Source of the DNA: Paraburkholderia sp. PGU19
GTDB lineage: Bacteria > Pseudomonadota > Gammaproteobacteria > Burkholderiales > Burkholderiaceae
Reading direction: 5' to 3'
NCBI RefSeq assembly: GCF_013426915.1
Contig: NZ_AP023182.1
Coordinates: forward strand, 806,001 to 870,000
Length of the DNA: 64,000 nucleotides
The notes below the pieces were generated by a model. That model had not been told where the DNA came from, did no database searches, and was given only the letters and a program-made list of their open reading frames with translations. The position numbers were made by a program, and so were the translations under genes. This document shows positions 18,507-27,482 of the stretch, one piece after another. Each line of letters starts with the position of its first letter. Position 1 is the stretch's first letter.

Positions 18507-20093
18507 GAGAGCGTGCAGAAGTTGGGGAGTCTCCCAAGGGGGCCGTTCGGTGGCGGCGCCGGTTTCACTTCAGGTAGGCTTACCAGTCTCGCAACGGTGG
18601 GAGCTAGCCATGCGGTTGATCATCGAAGCAAGGTTGGTCGACGGAGACAGTGACACAGTCGAGGAGGGCGACGGAGTTCTGGCCGTCATTGAGCGCTCTG
18701 ATTGCAGTCTTGCCGAACTCGGCCTGACTCTCGCGGAAGGGCGGTCGCTGCTGGCGAAGGTGCAGGCCGAGCTCATTTCGAAACAAGTTCAATGGTGGCT
18801 CCCAAGCCAGACCTGTTGTCAGAAATGCGGTGCGGCCTTGAGCCACAAGGACAGTCGCTCGACGGTGCTGCGCACCGTCTACGGCAAAGTAACCGTGAAG
18901 AGTCCGCGGCTGTGGTCGTGTGCTTGCCAGGAGAAAGCGCAGACGCCGCAGCGTGTGGTGCATCCCCTGTCCAGAGCGCTCATCAGGCGCATCACCCCGG
19001 AAGTGGGCGGCTCATTTGCCTTACAGACATGCCGCGGCCATGCTCAAGGAAGTGCTGCCGCTGGACAAGGGCATCTCGTCGAGCGGCATCCGGGATCGGA
19101 TTCTTGACCTTGGAAATCAGCTCGACGCAGATATCGAGCGTGACATCGCGCAGCTGCCCGGGTGTGTTGCAGACGATCAGGTTCGCGAATCTAGCCATGT
19201 TGCCTCAGTGAGCGTCGACTCAGCATGGCTGCGAAATTGCGACTTCCGGACGGACGCTAGCTGCCACGTGAACATTGTTGCCGGCCGGGCGACGTTCAAG
19301 GACGGTCCTCCAAAGCTGTACGCGTATGTGCACAAGGAAGTCACCTCGGCTGCAGCTCGACTCGATCAGTTCCTCAGCCGGAACGGTGAGGCGATCGACG
19401 AACGCGTGACCGTGATCAGCGATGACGGTGGTGAATTTGCGAAGACCATCGAAGGCAGCAAGCTGGCTCGCGGCCGAATACTTGACTGGTTCCACATCGC
19501 GATGAAGTTCCGGGCGGCGCAGCGTTCCGTGTTTGGGAGCAACGTGATCGACTCCATGGAAAGGGAATCGGTGGAGGACGAGATCAATCACGCGAAGTGG
19601 CTGGTCTGGCATGGAAAGGGCAGTAAGGCACTGGAGCGAATCAAGGCACTGGACAGTCGGCTGCTGGCGAGGGAGGGATACGAATTCAAAACGTTGTGGT
19701 GGAACCTGAATAACGTTTCCATTACCTGATGAGCAATGCGCGCACGCTGGTCAACTACGGTGCCCGCCATCGCAAGGGCCTGCCGATTAGCAGCAGTATC
19801 GCGGAGTCAGCGGTGAACCACGTTGTCAGCTACCGCATGGCCAAGAAGCGACAGATGCGCTGGACAGACGAAGGGGCGCATTGCCTGGCGCAGGTACGGG
19901 TTGCGGTTTTGAACGGCGAATTCTCACCTCGTCCCATCTCGGAGCTGAAGACTGCTGCCCGGAGTTACGGCAAGTCCAACGGACCAGTGGCGGGAGGCTG
20001 GCGCCAGCCAGCGGACCGGGCTAAGTGCGCAACCATGCAGTAGAACGAGGAATCCTAAATAAATCGAGATTTCCCCAGTTATTGCGCGCTCTC
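18507..20093 (+). mobile_element. ISKra4-family insertion sequence, copy 2 (inactive)
   Basis: The element is about 1,587 bp. Its left end begins GAGAGCGTGCAGAAGTTGG at 18507 and continues GGAGTCTC. The right end reads GAGATTTCCCCAGTT then ATTGCGCGCTCTC ending at 20093, an imperfect inverted repeat with an exact GAGAGCG/CGCTCTC tip. The ends are related to, but clearly different from, those of copy 1, so this is a separate family member. The internal transposase has two frameshifts. Confidence 0.75.
18610..20043 (+). pseudogene. ISKra4-family transposase, frameshifted
   Basis: The reading starts at ATG 18610 (MRLIIEARLVDGDSDTVEEG) and includes a CQKCGAALSHKDSRSTVLRT zinc-ribbon-like segment. 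It shifts by one frame near 19005, where LPYRHAAAMLKEVLPLDKG follows. It continues through VSVDSAWLRNCDF, VTVISDDGGEFAKTI and ILDWFHIAMKFRAAQ. Near 19715 the frame shifts back, giving HYLMSNARTLVNYGARHRKG and AESAVNHVVSYRMAKKRQMR to a stop at 20043. Both shifts fall in conserved regions, so the gene is probably dead. Confidence 0.85.
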
Positions 20094-20623
20094 GTGATAT
20101 GCGTTTGAATTGTTGGTGCTTTTTTCCGGGCGATGGGTTGGACGCTCGTCGTGACACAATTCCAGGCGCTACGGAGACAGATTCCCTTCGTTCTACGCTG
20201 GCCGGGGTGACAGAGGCTGCAACCATCGGCTCGTGACACAGGCCCGGCGTCAGCGGCACCTGTCCTTCGGTCGCCATGGCCGTAGCGAACGGCCCGCAAC
20301 GCCGCACGCAGGTACTTTTGGCTGGCCCGGTGTTGCGTGCCAGCCCTCCCTGGCTGAGACCCGCGGGCGTTCTCGCGGAATGCGGTTTCTGGCCGATGCA
20401 ATCAGGCTGTTATCACATAAAGCGGGACCCGTTCTCACGTAAAGTGCTCCCACCGCGTCCCGATATTCTCAGCTAATGTGGTTCTACAGACCCCGATGTA
20501 ATCGGTTCCCGCGTCGGAAGTTATTGAGCCGCTACACCTGGCCGTGACAAGTCCGGGCGATGTTGCACCTTGTGTGGCTCCCGCCCGCTTCGCCTTCGCG
20601 GCCCACAACAGGAGGAATCATCC
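20094..20623. other. intergenic stretch with IS21-like end repeats, no gene
   Basis: No supported coding region. From 20409 a motif repeats: GTTATCACATAAAGCGGGAC at 20409-20428, GTTCTCACGTAAAGTGCTCC at 20431-20450, and a weaker ATTCTCAGCTAATGTGGTTC at 20463-20482. Tandem subterminal repeats of this TCACGTAAAG type are characteristic of IS21-family ends, so this is probably the stump of a lost element upstream of otsA. Confidence 0.4.
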
Positions 20624-22024
20624 GTGAGCCGCCTTGTCGTCGTTTCCAACCGCATCGCCGATCCCCGCAAACCCGCTGCCGGCGGACTCGCGGTGGCCGT
20701 GCGGGAAAGCCTGCAGCAGACCGGGGGGCTCTGGTTTGGCTGGAGCGGCAGGATTCAGGACGAAGCGGTCACCGACCCTGCAGGGCAACGCCAGCTTCAC
20801 TTCCAGTCTGCCGGCGAAGTGACGCTGGCGACGCTGGATCTGAACCGGGAAGATCACGACGCGTACTACCTCGGTTACGCCAACGGCGTGCTGTGGCCTG
20901 TGTTCCACTATCGCCTGGACCTGGCCAATTTTGATACCCGCTTCGCCGCGGGCTACCGGCGGGTGAACCGGTTGTTCGCGCAGAAGCTGCTGCCGTTGCT
21001 CAAGCCCGACGATCTGGTCTGGGTGCACGATTACCATCTGATCCCACTCGCCGCCGAACTGCGCGCACTCGGATGTGGTAACCGCATCGGCTTCTTCCTG
21101 CATATTCCGATGCCGCCGCGCCTGATCATGGCGGCGATTCCGGAGCAGGAATGGCTGATGCGTTCGCTGTTCGCCTACGATCTGGTCGGCTTCCAGAGCG
21201 AGACGGACGTGACGCACTTCTCCCACTACATTGAAGCGGAAGCACAGGCTGAACAGTTGAGCCCAGAACGCTTCCGCGCCTTCAACCGGACACTCCGGGT
21301 GGGCGCGTACCCGATCGGGATCGACGTCGACGACTTCATTCGCCTCACGCAAGCGAAGGAAGGGCGGGAGACGTTTTTACGGATGCGAGAGGAATATGCG
21401 CGGCGCCGCCTGCTGCTCGGCGTCGACCGCCTCGACTATTCGAAGGGACTGCCACAACGTGTCCAGGCGTTCCGGGCATTGCTCGAGCGCTATCCGGAAA
21501 ACCGCAACAGCGCTACGCTCATCCAGATTGCTTCGCCGAGCCGCGAGGATGTGAGTGCCTACGACGATCTGCGCCGCCAGATGGACGGGTTGTGCGGTGC
21601 AATCAATGGCGACTACGGCGAACTGGACTGGATGCCGGTGCGCTACATCCATCGCAATGTCGCCCGCAGGCGCTTGCCCGGGTTATACCGCGCGAGTCGA
21701 GTGGCACTGGTCACCCCTTTGCGCGACGGGATGAACCTGGTCGCGAAGGAATTCATCGCCGCCCAGGACCCTGCCGACCCGGGGATGCTGGTGTTGTCGC
21801 GCTTCGCGGGCGCCGCCGAGCAACTGAAGGAGGCGTTGCTCGTCAATCCGTACGATACACAGGGCACGGCGGAGGCGATCCAGCGTGCGCTCACGATGCC
21901 CCTCGAAGAACGGATCCAGCGGCACGAAGCGCTGCTCAGCCGGATCCGCAAGCTCGACGTTCACTGGTGGTGCTCGTCGTTTCTGCACGCGCTGAAGCAT
22001 GTGGAACAGGACGTGACTGGCTGA
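20624..22024 (+). CDS. otsA: trehalose-6-phosphate synthase
   Basis: A 466-residue GT20 glycosyltransferase making trehalose-6-phosphate from UDP-glucose and glucose-6-phosphate in osmotic and desiccation responses. The sequence begins SRLVVVSNRIADP with the nucleotide-sugar loop that follows. Other family blocks are LVWVHDYHLIPLAAELR, FFLHIPMPP, GVDRLDYSKGLPQR, TPLRDGMNLVAKEF and MLVLSRFAGAAEQL. GTG at 20624 is the start, set by AGGAGG at 20610-20615; an upstream in-frame ATG at 20570 has no such site. No trehalose-6-phosphate phosphatase gene is in the window. Confidence 0.95.
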   Translation: MSRLVVVSNRIADPRKPAAGGLAVAVRESLQQTGGLWFGWSGRIQDEAVTDPAGQRQLHFQSAGEVTLATLDLNREDHDAYYLGYANGVLWPVFHYRLDLANFDTRFAAGYRRVNRLFAQKLLPLLKPDDLVWVHDYHLIPLAAELRALGCGNRIGFFLHIPMPPRLIMAAIPEQEWLMRSLFAYDLVGFQSETDVTHFSHYIEAEAQAEQLSPERFRAFNRTLRVGAYPIGIDVDDFIRLTQAKEGRETFLRMREEYARRRLLLGVDRLDYSKGLPQRVQAFRALLERYPENRNSATLIQIASPSREDVSAYDDLRRQMDGLCGAINGDYGELDWMPVRYIHRNVARRRLPGLYRASRVALVTPLRDGMNLVAKEFIAAQDPADPGMLVLSRFAGAAEQLKEALLVNPYDTQGTAEAIQRALTMPLEERIQRHEALLSRIRKLDVHWWCSSFLHALKHVEQDVTG

Positions 22025-22683
22025 CGTCCGGAAAAAGACGGCAGTGCACGATCTCCATTGCGGGCGTGACCGCTCCCATGATGCCTGCGGAGGCTTGCAG
22101 TGGCCGCCAGTGCGTGGGCCTGCGTTGCTTCAGCCACTTTGCGGCGACCGTCGTCCGCTGTTTCACGCGGTGGCTTGCACAGCGCCTGCAACGATCGCGA
22201 TCAACGGCTTCGGTTTGCGCAGACGCGCAGACTGGCGCGACACCGGCGACCCATGCGCTCGAGCAGGAGGCGGATTTCATGAAACGGTGACGAACTTATT
22301 TTGATCCAGGCTCGTCCATCCTCGTGGCGCGCAGCGTACGGTTCAGCATGGGCACGGCAGCCGACGGCTCGCCACGCCACGCGCTCCCGCTCGCGCAGAC
22401 CGGGTAAGTCCAAAGGGGACCTCAGTCCGGACGACACCAGTCGCCACCACCAGACTCGAGTGCAGTTATCTGCTGTGCGGCGATCCGCGCCAGACGTTTT
22501 TCTCGCCGGTCACACTGTTCCGCTTGGATCCGCAAGCTGGCGTGCTGGCGCGAGTCGGCAACGACGCGACGGAAGGCATCCTGCCCGAGGCAGGCCCGGG
22601 ACGCGCCGTCCCAACCCGCACGCGGTTCAAGATCAGCCGGCCAGACCGCGCATCGCGCCACCAGCCGGCTTTGCAGTGCGGAC
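22025..22683. other. no supported gene between otsA and the MarR regulator
   Basis: Frames are open on both strands because of high GC, but translations are Arg/Pro/Ala-rich without motifs. One short plus-strand segment (CSYLLCGDPRQTFFSPVTLF near 22465-22530) looks like a protein fragment but cannot be assigned. Confidence 0.35.
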
Positions 22684-23328
22684 TCAGCCCTGCTGGGCGA
22701 AGATCTTCCAGGTCTTTTTCTGCGTCGCCGTGTCGGCTGTTTCATGTACCGGGCAGTCGAGCCGCAAGTCCGTATCTACCATCGACAGATCGAGCAGCTC
22801 GCAGCGGTGTGACGCCTTCTTCGGGTTCTTGCCCGGTTCGAAATGCGTACAGGTCACGCACATCCGGTGCGGCGGAATATGACCCTGCACCTCGAGCTGG
22901 CGGACTGTCTTCAGCAGCGTGCGATAGAAGAGCGACTGCTCTTCGACGCGCAGCGTACCGACTGCCTTCGCGAGGAAGTCCGGCCATTGCGCGGCGCGCT
23001 TCGCGGCGGTGCGGCCGCGAGCCGTCAGGCGCACGGCGAGCGCGCGGCCGTCGTCGAGCGCGCGGCGCTTTTCGACGAGACCCTTGCTTTCCAGCGTGCT
23101 CACGGCATCGCTCGTGGTCGCGGCTGTCAGCGCGGTTTCCCGTGCGATTTCGCCGAGCCGCATCGGCCCCTTGCGCTGCATCAGCAGCACGAGGATTTCG
23201 CCCTGGGTCGGCGTCAGACTCGCGCCTTCAGCCCACTCCCATGCCTGGCTTCGCATGGCCGTGCTGAGTCGCAACAGGCTGTGGGTCACCCGGCCGGTTG
23301 CCTGCTCTCCGTATACGCTTTCGCTCAT
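22684..23328 (-). CDS. MarR-family regulator with a C-terminal cysteine cluster
   Basis: A 214-residue protein, longer than the usual 140-160 for MarR. The winged helix spans roughly residues 20-140: LTPTQGEILVLLMQRKG, MRLGEIARETALTAATTSDA recognition segment, and the wing KRRALDDGRALAVRLTARG. An added C-terminal tail holds MCVTCTHFEPGKNPKKASHR followed by CELL and LDCPVHE, a CxxC-x(n)-C-x(n)-C-P-x-H arrangement that could bind a metal or an Fe-S cluster or act as a thiol switch. The ATG at 23328 has a GAAAGA box; a longer open frame to 23547 is not coding. No obvious target gene is adjacent. Confidence 0.85.
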   Translation of the reverse strand: MSESVYGEQATGRVTHSLLRLSTAMRSQAWEWAEGASLTPTQGEILVLLMQRKGPMRLGEIARETALTAATTSDAVSTLESKGLVEKRRALDDGRALAVRLTARGRTAAKRAAQWPDFLAKAVGTLRVEEQSLFYRTLLKTVRQLEVQGHIPPHRMCVTCTHFEPGKNPKKASHRCELLDLSMVDTDLRLDCPVHETADTATQKKTWKIFAQQG

Positions 23329-23742
23329 GGTCTTTCGTTCGTTGTTGACAGCAAGCCTTGCGGGTTGACATCCGGGCTTCGATGCCAGCGCGCTGACAGT
23401 TTGTGGGGGCAGCGTAGCCGGGACAGGCGGCACGCCTGTTCCTCTCTTCCAAAGTAACCCGCGAAGCCGGCCTCGTTCCGACCGGTTGCACGGGCGTTGC
23501 ACGCGCCCGATGGTCCGGATCGACGCCGTTGTATGTTCGAAAGCCACAACGTCGCGGACGACGAACCGATATTCTATGCGAGAGCGGCGAATCGTACAGC
23601 TAAGTTATTCAGGGCAATCCGTGAATAACGAGTATAAGCTGCGGGATTGCATGTGCGCCGCCTTTTACGAGTAGATACGCACCAACGTCGGCGGCGACAG
23701 CCATAGCCAACCTCAACGATTGCTAAATACTACTATATTTAC
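23329..23742. other. intergenic stretch upstream of the MarR gene, no gene
   Basis: No coding region is supported. The right half is AT-richer and may hold the MarR promoter and degraded sequence leading to the SDR remnant. Confidence 0.35.
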
Positions 23743-24125
23743 GTGCGCAAACAGGACCGTTTGCGTTTCCAGGTACGGGTGGCGTATGCGGCGCGCAAGG
23801 CTGGGCTCATCGGACTGACGCCGACGCTCGCGGCCGGGTGCGGACCGCAGACCATGCGTGTCAATGCGATTCTGCCGGCCGCCGGGGATACGGAGATGTA
23901 TTGCGGTATGAACAACACAGCCGGGTCGCAGCGTTCATCACGCATCTGCATGCGCTAAAGCGGCTCGTGCGACCTGAAGAGGTGGCACGCTCGGTCCTTT
24001 ACCTGGCGTCCGACGAATCGTCGTTTGTAACCGGCACCGCGTCGCTCATCGGCGGCGATGCGTCGGGATCGCCAGCGAACAATCGAGTGGGTGAGGCGGA
24101 CGGTGTCCGGAGCGCCCAGCAGTGA
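23743..24125 (+). pseudogene. C-terminal remnant of a short-chain dehydrogenase/reductase
   Basis: The first frame reads VAYAARKAGLIGLTPTLA, which keeps a YxxxK-like pair, then MRVNAILPAAGDTEM. After a frameshift near 23915 the second frame gives HALKRLVRPEEVARSVLYLA and DESSFVTGTASLIGGDAS to a stop at 24125. These are the hallmark last third of classical SDR enzymes. The cofactor-binding first half is absent and the frame is broken, so it is a fossil. Confidence 0.75.
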
Positions 24126-24285
24126 CGGACAGGTTGCGCATGCGCCCGACTTCCCCGTTGCCGAAAGGAGGTCGCCCGCGCATGCGTCGCTCCTCGCAGC
24201 GCACGCCAGTGTGCTTCCCTTGTATCGCCCGGCTCATCCCGAGTGGCCAGGTTATGTGAAGGCCTATGCGCCTCGGACCTGGAAG

Positions 24286-24319
24286 AAAAAAAGCCCCTCG
24301 GACTTCCATCGCGAGGGGC
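24286..24319 (-). terminator. rho-independent terminator of the HU-like gene
   Basis: On the minus strand GCCCCTCG and CGAGGGGC (24293-24300 with 24312-24319) form an 8-bp stem with an 11-base loop. It is followed by a run of seven T residues (A-run at 24286-24292 on the plus strand). It lies 22 bases after the HU-like stop codon. Confidence 0.85.
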
Positions 24320-24341
24320 GCTTCCTTTCCGGCGGCGCGGT

Positions 24342-24800
24342 TTAGAGCGCGGCGTCCTTCAGCTTCTTCAGCGGGCGCACTTTCAGACGCACCGAAGCGG
24401 GCTTCGCGGCGAACCACTTGTCTTCGCCCGTGAACGGGTCCTTGCCGAAGCGCTTCTTCTTTGCCGGCACGTCCTGAGCAACGACCTTCAGCAGACCCGG
24501 CAGCGTGAACTCCTTCGCACCCTTCTTGTGGACCGACGCGAGCACCGTTTCTTCCAGTGCGGCCATCAGGGCCTTCGCGGCTTTCGGCTCGACACCTGCG
24601 CGCTCGGCAAGGTGGATGGCGAGCGAAGCCTTCGTGAAGGAATCCTTGATGGGCTTCAGCGGCGCGGCAGCGACCGTCTTCTTCGTGACAGGGGCCGAAG
24701 CCTTCTTCACCACGGGCGCCTTCGGCTTTTCCTGGACTGGAGTCGCAGCTTTCTTCGGAGCCGGCTTTGCCGCAGATTTCGTTGAACTCGTTGTTGCCAT
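24342..24800 (-). CDS. HU/IHF-family DNA-binding protein with an Ala/Lys/Pro-rich N-terminal tail
   Basis: A 152-residue nucleoid protein. Residues 1 to about 50 form a histone-H1-like tail rich in Ala, Lys and Pro (KSAAKPAPKKAATPVQEKPK). The rest resembles the HU fold: FTKASLAIHLAERAGVEPKA, AKALMAALEETVLASV, an EFTLPGLLKVVAQDVPAKKK arm start, and FTGEDKWFAAKPASVRLKVR where HU has the R-N-P arm and final strand. The ATG at 24800 has a GAGGAA box. The tail probably adds non-specific DNA binding. A terminator follows. Confidence 0.85.
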   Translation of the reverse strand: MATTSSTKSAAKPAPKKAATPVQEKPKAPVVKKASAPVTKKTVAAAPLKPIKDSFTKASLAIHLAERAGVEPKAAKALMAALEETVLASVHKKGAKEFTLPGLLKVVAQDVPAKKKRFGKDPFTGEDKWFAAKPASVRLKVRPLKKLKDAAL

Positions 24801-25440
24801 GGATTCCTCGTCATTGGTCAAGTGTTGGCCCTGAGACGTTTGCCTTTGCGCAGTCACCGACAATACGCAAAGGTTCAAATCCTCAGGCTGGCGCTAGCGT
24901 AGCAACACGGATGTGAATCTGCAACGTGCGAGGCCCGAAAACAGGCGGTTTGGCGCCGGGTTAACGCAAAAGCAACGACCTGTACCCCTCCGGAGAAGGC
25001 CACGCCCACGAAAGCATCCGTGCGAAAGGGTGTGAAGCATGGCGAAAGGAGCCAACCTCTCGCGCGAGTCCAGCGTCGAATCTGCTGGCGTTCGCCGCGT
25101 CGACCGTTGCTGTTATCCGCTATCAGGTGTTCCATCCGTTCCACGCCTTTCTCAGTGGCGCAGCACTTGCCGCCGTTCGGTCAAAGCGCCCGGGGTCGTC
25201 GGCGACGCCCAGTTCGGTCAAAATACCTTCTCGGTTCCTCCGGGGTTGAGTCCCCCGGATGCAGGATCGAGCGCGGCCTGGCCTGCGTCCTCCTGAAGAC
25301 AGGTGCACCCGGCGGCTCGCCCTCTCGCATAACCCACGGACTCTAACTGCACTCTTCGATCAAGGCGCACCATCGCGCCGGCAAAAGGATAGGGCGTTCC
25401 TTCATGCCAGGATTCCTCGAAAACGCCGAGCGAGACCTTC
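24801..25440. other. intergenic region, no supported gene
   Basis: Nothing on either strand shows recognisable homology. The part next to 24801 should contain the promoter of the HU-like gene; no clear -35/-10 pair could be assigned by eye. Confidence 0.35.
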
Positions 25441-25641
25441 ATGGCAAGCCACAATTTCACCTACAAGGACGTCAACTACAGCGTTTACCTGACCGAACAG
25501 AAGGATGGGAGTTGGGACTGGGCGTACACGATGACGAAGCCGCCCATCTACTGGAGAAGCCATGACGCGCCTGCGGGAAGTCAGGAACAGGCGATCGACG
25601 AGGCTCGTTTCCACGCGGAACGTCGAATTGACGCGCTGTAG
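25441..25641 (+). CDS. small conserved-type hypothetical protein (66 aa)
   Basis: ATG at 25441 begins MASHNFTYKDVNYSVYLTEQ, then KDGSWDWAYTM, and ends in a charged helix (QAIDEARFHAERRIDAL). Composition, the aromatic beta-strand-like first half and the absence of Arg/Pro bias typical of shadow frames suggest a genuine small cytoplasmic protein. The upstream bases do not hold a strong ribosome site. Function not recognised. Confidence 0.6.
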   Translation: MASHNFTYKDVNYSVYLTEQKDGSWDWAYTMTKPPIYWRSHDAPAGSQEQAIDEARFHAERRIDAL

Positions 25642-25704
25642 TCCGCTCATCGCGTCTCTCCTTGTGCACACCCCACGGTCGCCCGCGGGGCCTCAGCGTA
25701 AGCA

Positions 25705-26094
25705 TCAAACCGCGGGCGGCATCGTGCCGGGTTGCCCGATAGCTGCATAGGCGGACTCGCAGTCTTCGAATGTCGCCTCGCGGACCACTACTTGCGGCTC
25801 GACCCACGCGGCTCGTGGTTGCGGAGCGGCTTTGCGCATCGCGTTGAAAACGTCCGGCGCAAGGTCTCGATCTGTCACACGATCATGGCGGTTGATCCAT
25901 GACCAACAGGGCGAAATGGCGGCATCCAGCACGGCTGCCGTCCCATTCGGAACGGGTGCCTCGTTCCGTGCTGGCGATGCGGGGACGGCGGCGCGCCGGT
26001 TCCACGCACCGATTGCTTTCGCTCCGGTGTCGTGCGAGAGGGGCGTTGGATGGCCGGGGCACTGATAGCCGGTGCAACTCGCCGCGCAGAACAT
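25705..26094 (-). CDS. hypothetical protein (129 aa), uncertain
   Basis: From an ATG at 26094 the frame reads MFCAASCTGYQCPGHP and ends with a more protein-like half (WSWINRHDRVTDRDLAPDVF, VVVREATFEDCESAYAAIG). No family is recognised and no Shine-Dalgarno sequence is visible. It may be real or a chance frame in GC-rich DNA. Confidence 0.25.
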   Translation of the reverse strand: MFCAASCTGYQCPGHPTPLSHDTGAKAIGAWNRRAAVPASPARNEAPVPNGTAAVLDAAISPCWSWINRHDRVTDRDLAPDVFNAMRKAAPQPRAAWVEPQVVVREATFEDCESAYAAIGQPGTMPPAV

Positions 26095-26126
26095 CGCTGA
26101 CTGACGGCGCAGACGACTCACCCATT

Positions 26127-26216
26127 TCACGATAACTTTCTGAGCTGGTAGTAGTCGCGCGTGCATTGCCGCGGTTCGTCGAGGAAGACGTGCCACAGCC
26201 GGTGTCGATTGCTCAT
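26127..26216 (-). CDS. candidate 29-aa small protein
   Basis: An ATG at 26216 is preceded by GGGAG at ideal spacing and encodes a basic peptide beginning MSNRHRLWHVFLDEPRQC and ending YYQLRKLS. It is too short for homology by eye. The ribosome site is the main support. Confidence 0.3.
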   Translation of the reverse strand: MSNRHRLWHVFLDEPRQCTRDYYQLRKLS

Positions 26217-26413
26217 TGCAGAACTCCCGTGAAAGTGAGATTGGAGTCGTCGGCGTCTCCTGTCGCCGCGCGGATCAGGCGTTGAGGTGACGCTTGATTC
26301 GACGGCCATGCAGGCGGCACGGGTTGCGGTGCGGAGGGTTTCCCGGTGACGTCAATGCATGACCTGCGCATACCCGTCGCGAATCCCGAACGCCAAGACG
26401 GCGTCCGGATCGC

Positions 26414-26656
26414 ATGGGATTTTCAGATGCAGGTCGCGGCGGCAGGCGGACTGAGGGCCGGGGAGCCGGCGCGTCTTCGTGGGACCTGGCATTGGATTGG
26501 CTGCTTTACATCGGCAACCTGACGGACGAGCTACGCGCGCAAGTCTTGAGGTTTGTTCGACGCCTGCCCATGTCTGCGGCCTTGGAAGCACTCCCCGGCG
26601 CGTACGGGCAGGCGTTGAATCGGCCATTGCGGACGTTGGAGCGTCGGCGACTGTGA
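26414..26656 (+). CDS. hypothetical protein or fragment (80 aa)
   Basis: The frame beginning at ATG 26414 contains a plausible globular stretch, WDLALDWLLYIGNLTDELRA then VLRFVRRLPMSAALEALPG, which is unlike the Arg-rich shadow frames around it. No family could be named, and it may be the remnant of a longer gene. Confidence 0.35.
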   Translation: MGFSDAGRGGRRTEGRGAGASSWDLALDWLLYIGNLTDELRAQVLRFVRRLPMSAALEALPGAYGQALNRPLRTLERRRL

Positions 26657-27057
26657 GGCAGCTCGTCGGCGCTTTGCCGACATTCGCACCGTCGCAGCAT
26701 CGAATGTCAGGTACCGTTGCGAGTGGATGAGTACCTGCGACCCAATTTGGCCGGTTGGCACCGGTGCGGCCCAAAGGCCGCTTTGGAGCCCAACCGACGC
26801 TCGAACGCCATCGAGCCGCTTTCGATCACGTTCATACGGTTAGTGACAGGCTTCGTCTATCTGGTGGTCATCCTCCAGCCAGATCAGTGGACCCGTCGAC
26901 CAGCGAGATCGTGCTAAGCGTCGTCGCTCGCCCGTTGGAATACGTCGACAGTGGCCTCGAGCGTCTTTCGTGCCTTTTCGCGCCGTCTGGGCGCGAGTCG
27001 CTCCGCGCCGGCGCTCCGTTCGGCCGCACCGGCAAGCAAAGCGTGAATGTCGGGTAG

Positions 27058-27242
27058 CGTAAAGATAGCGCCACGACTGCCCAGGTACCGTCCGGAATCT
27101 CCGTCGGGAAGACCCAGACGCGCGGTGCGACCTCTTCGAACGGTCGGTTCTCGGCGCGGGCCACCGCTTCCGTGACTGCCTTAACGAGCGCTCTACGCGA
27201 CTCGTCAGTGTATTGCCCTCCGGGCGAGGGCGGAATGATCCG
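27058..27242 (-). pseudogene. tautomerase-family (4-oxalocrotonate tautomerase-like) remnant
   Basis: The minus-strand frame reads IIPPSPGGQYTDESRRALVK, then AVTEAVARAENRPFEEVAP and RVWVFPTEIPDGTWAV. This matches the helix and the RVWVxxxEIPDGxW block of small tautomerases. The start region with the catalytic Pro is replaced by an in-frame TAG just upstream (27244-27246), and the C-terminus diverges after TWAVVALSL. Only the middle of the gene survives. Confidence 0.6.
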
Positions 27243-27482
27243 CTAGCGCGCCGCTTTCGAGCGTTCCCCACGCGCATGCTGACGCCGCCATAAGTTCATC
27301 ATGATCAGACGGCGACCGGAAGGGACGCATCACCGCGCACAATGCCGAACAGCGGCAGATCGTCTCGTCGCGTACCAAGACGTCTAGAGTTGTTGAGTAG
27401 CTCGTCACCGGGCTCAGTGACAGCGACCGTCTGAACCCCCTCACGTTTAAAAGCCCGTCATGACAAAGATGGCGCATTTTTG

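Noticed and set aside
19005..19728. Programmed frameshifting in ISKra4 copy 2
   Set aside because: Two shifts at conserved positions without slippery heptamers were seen, so mutation is the simpler explanation.
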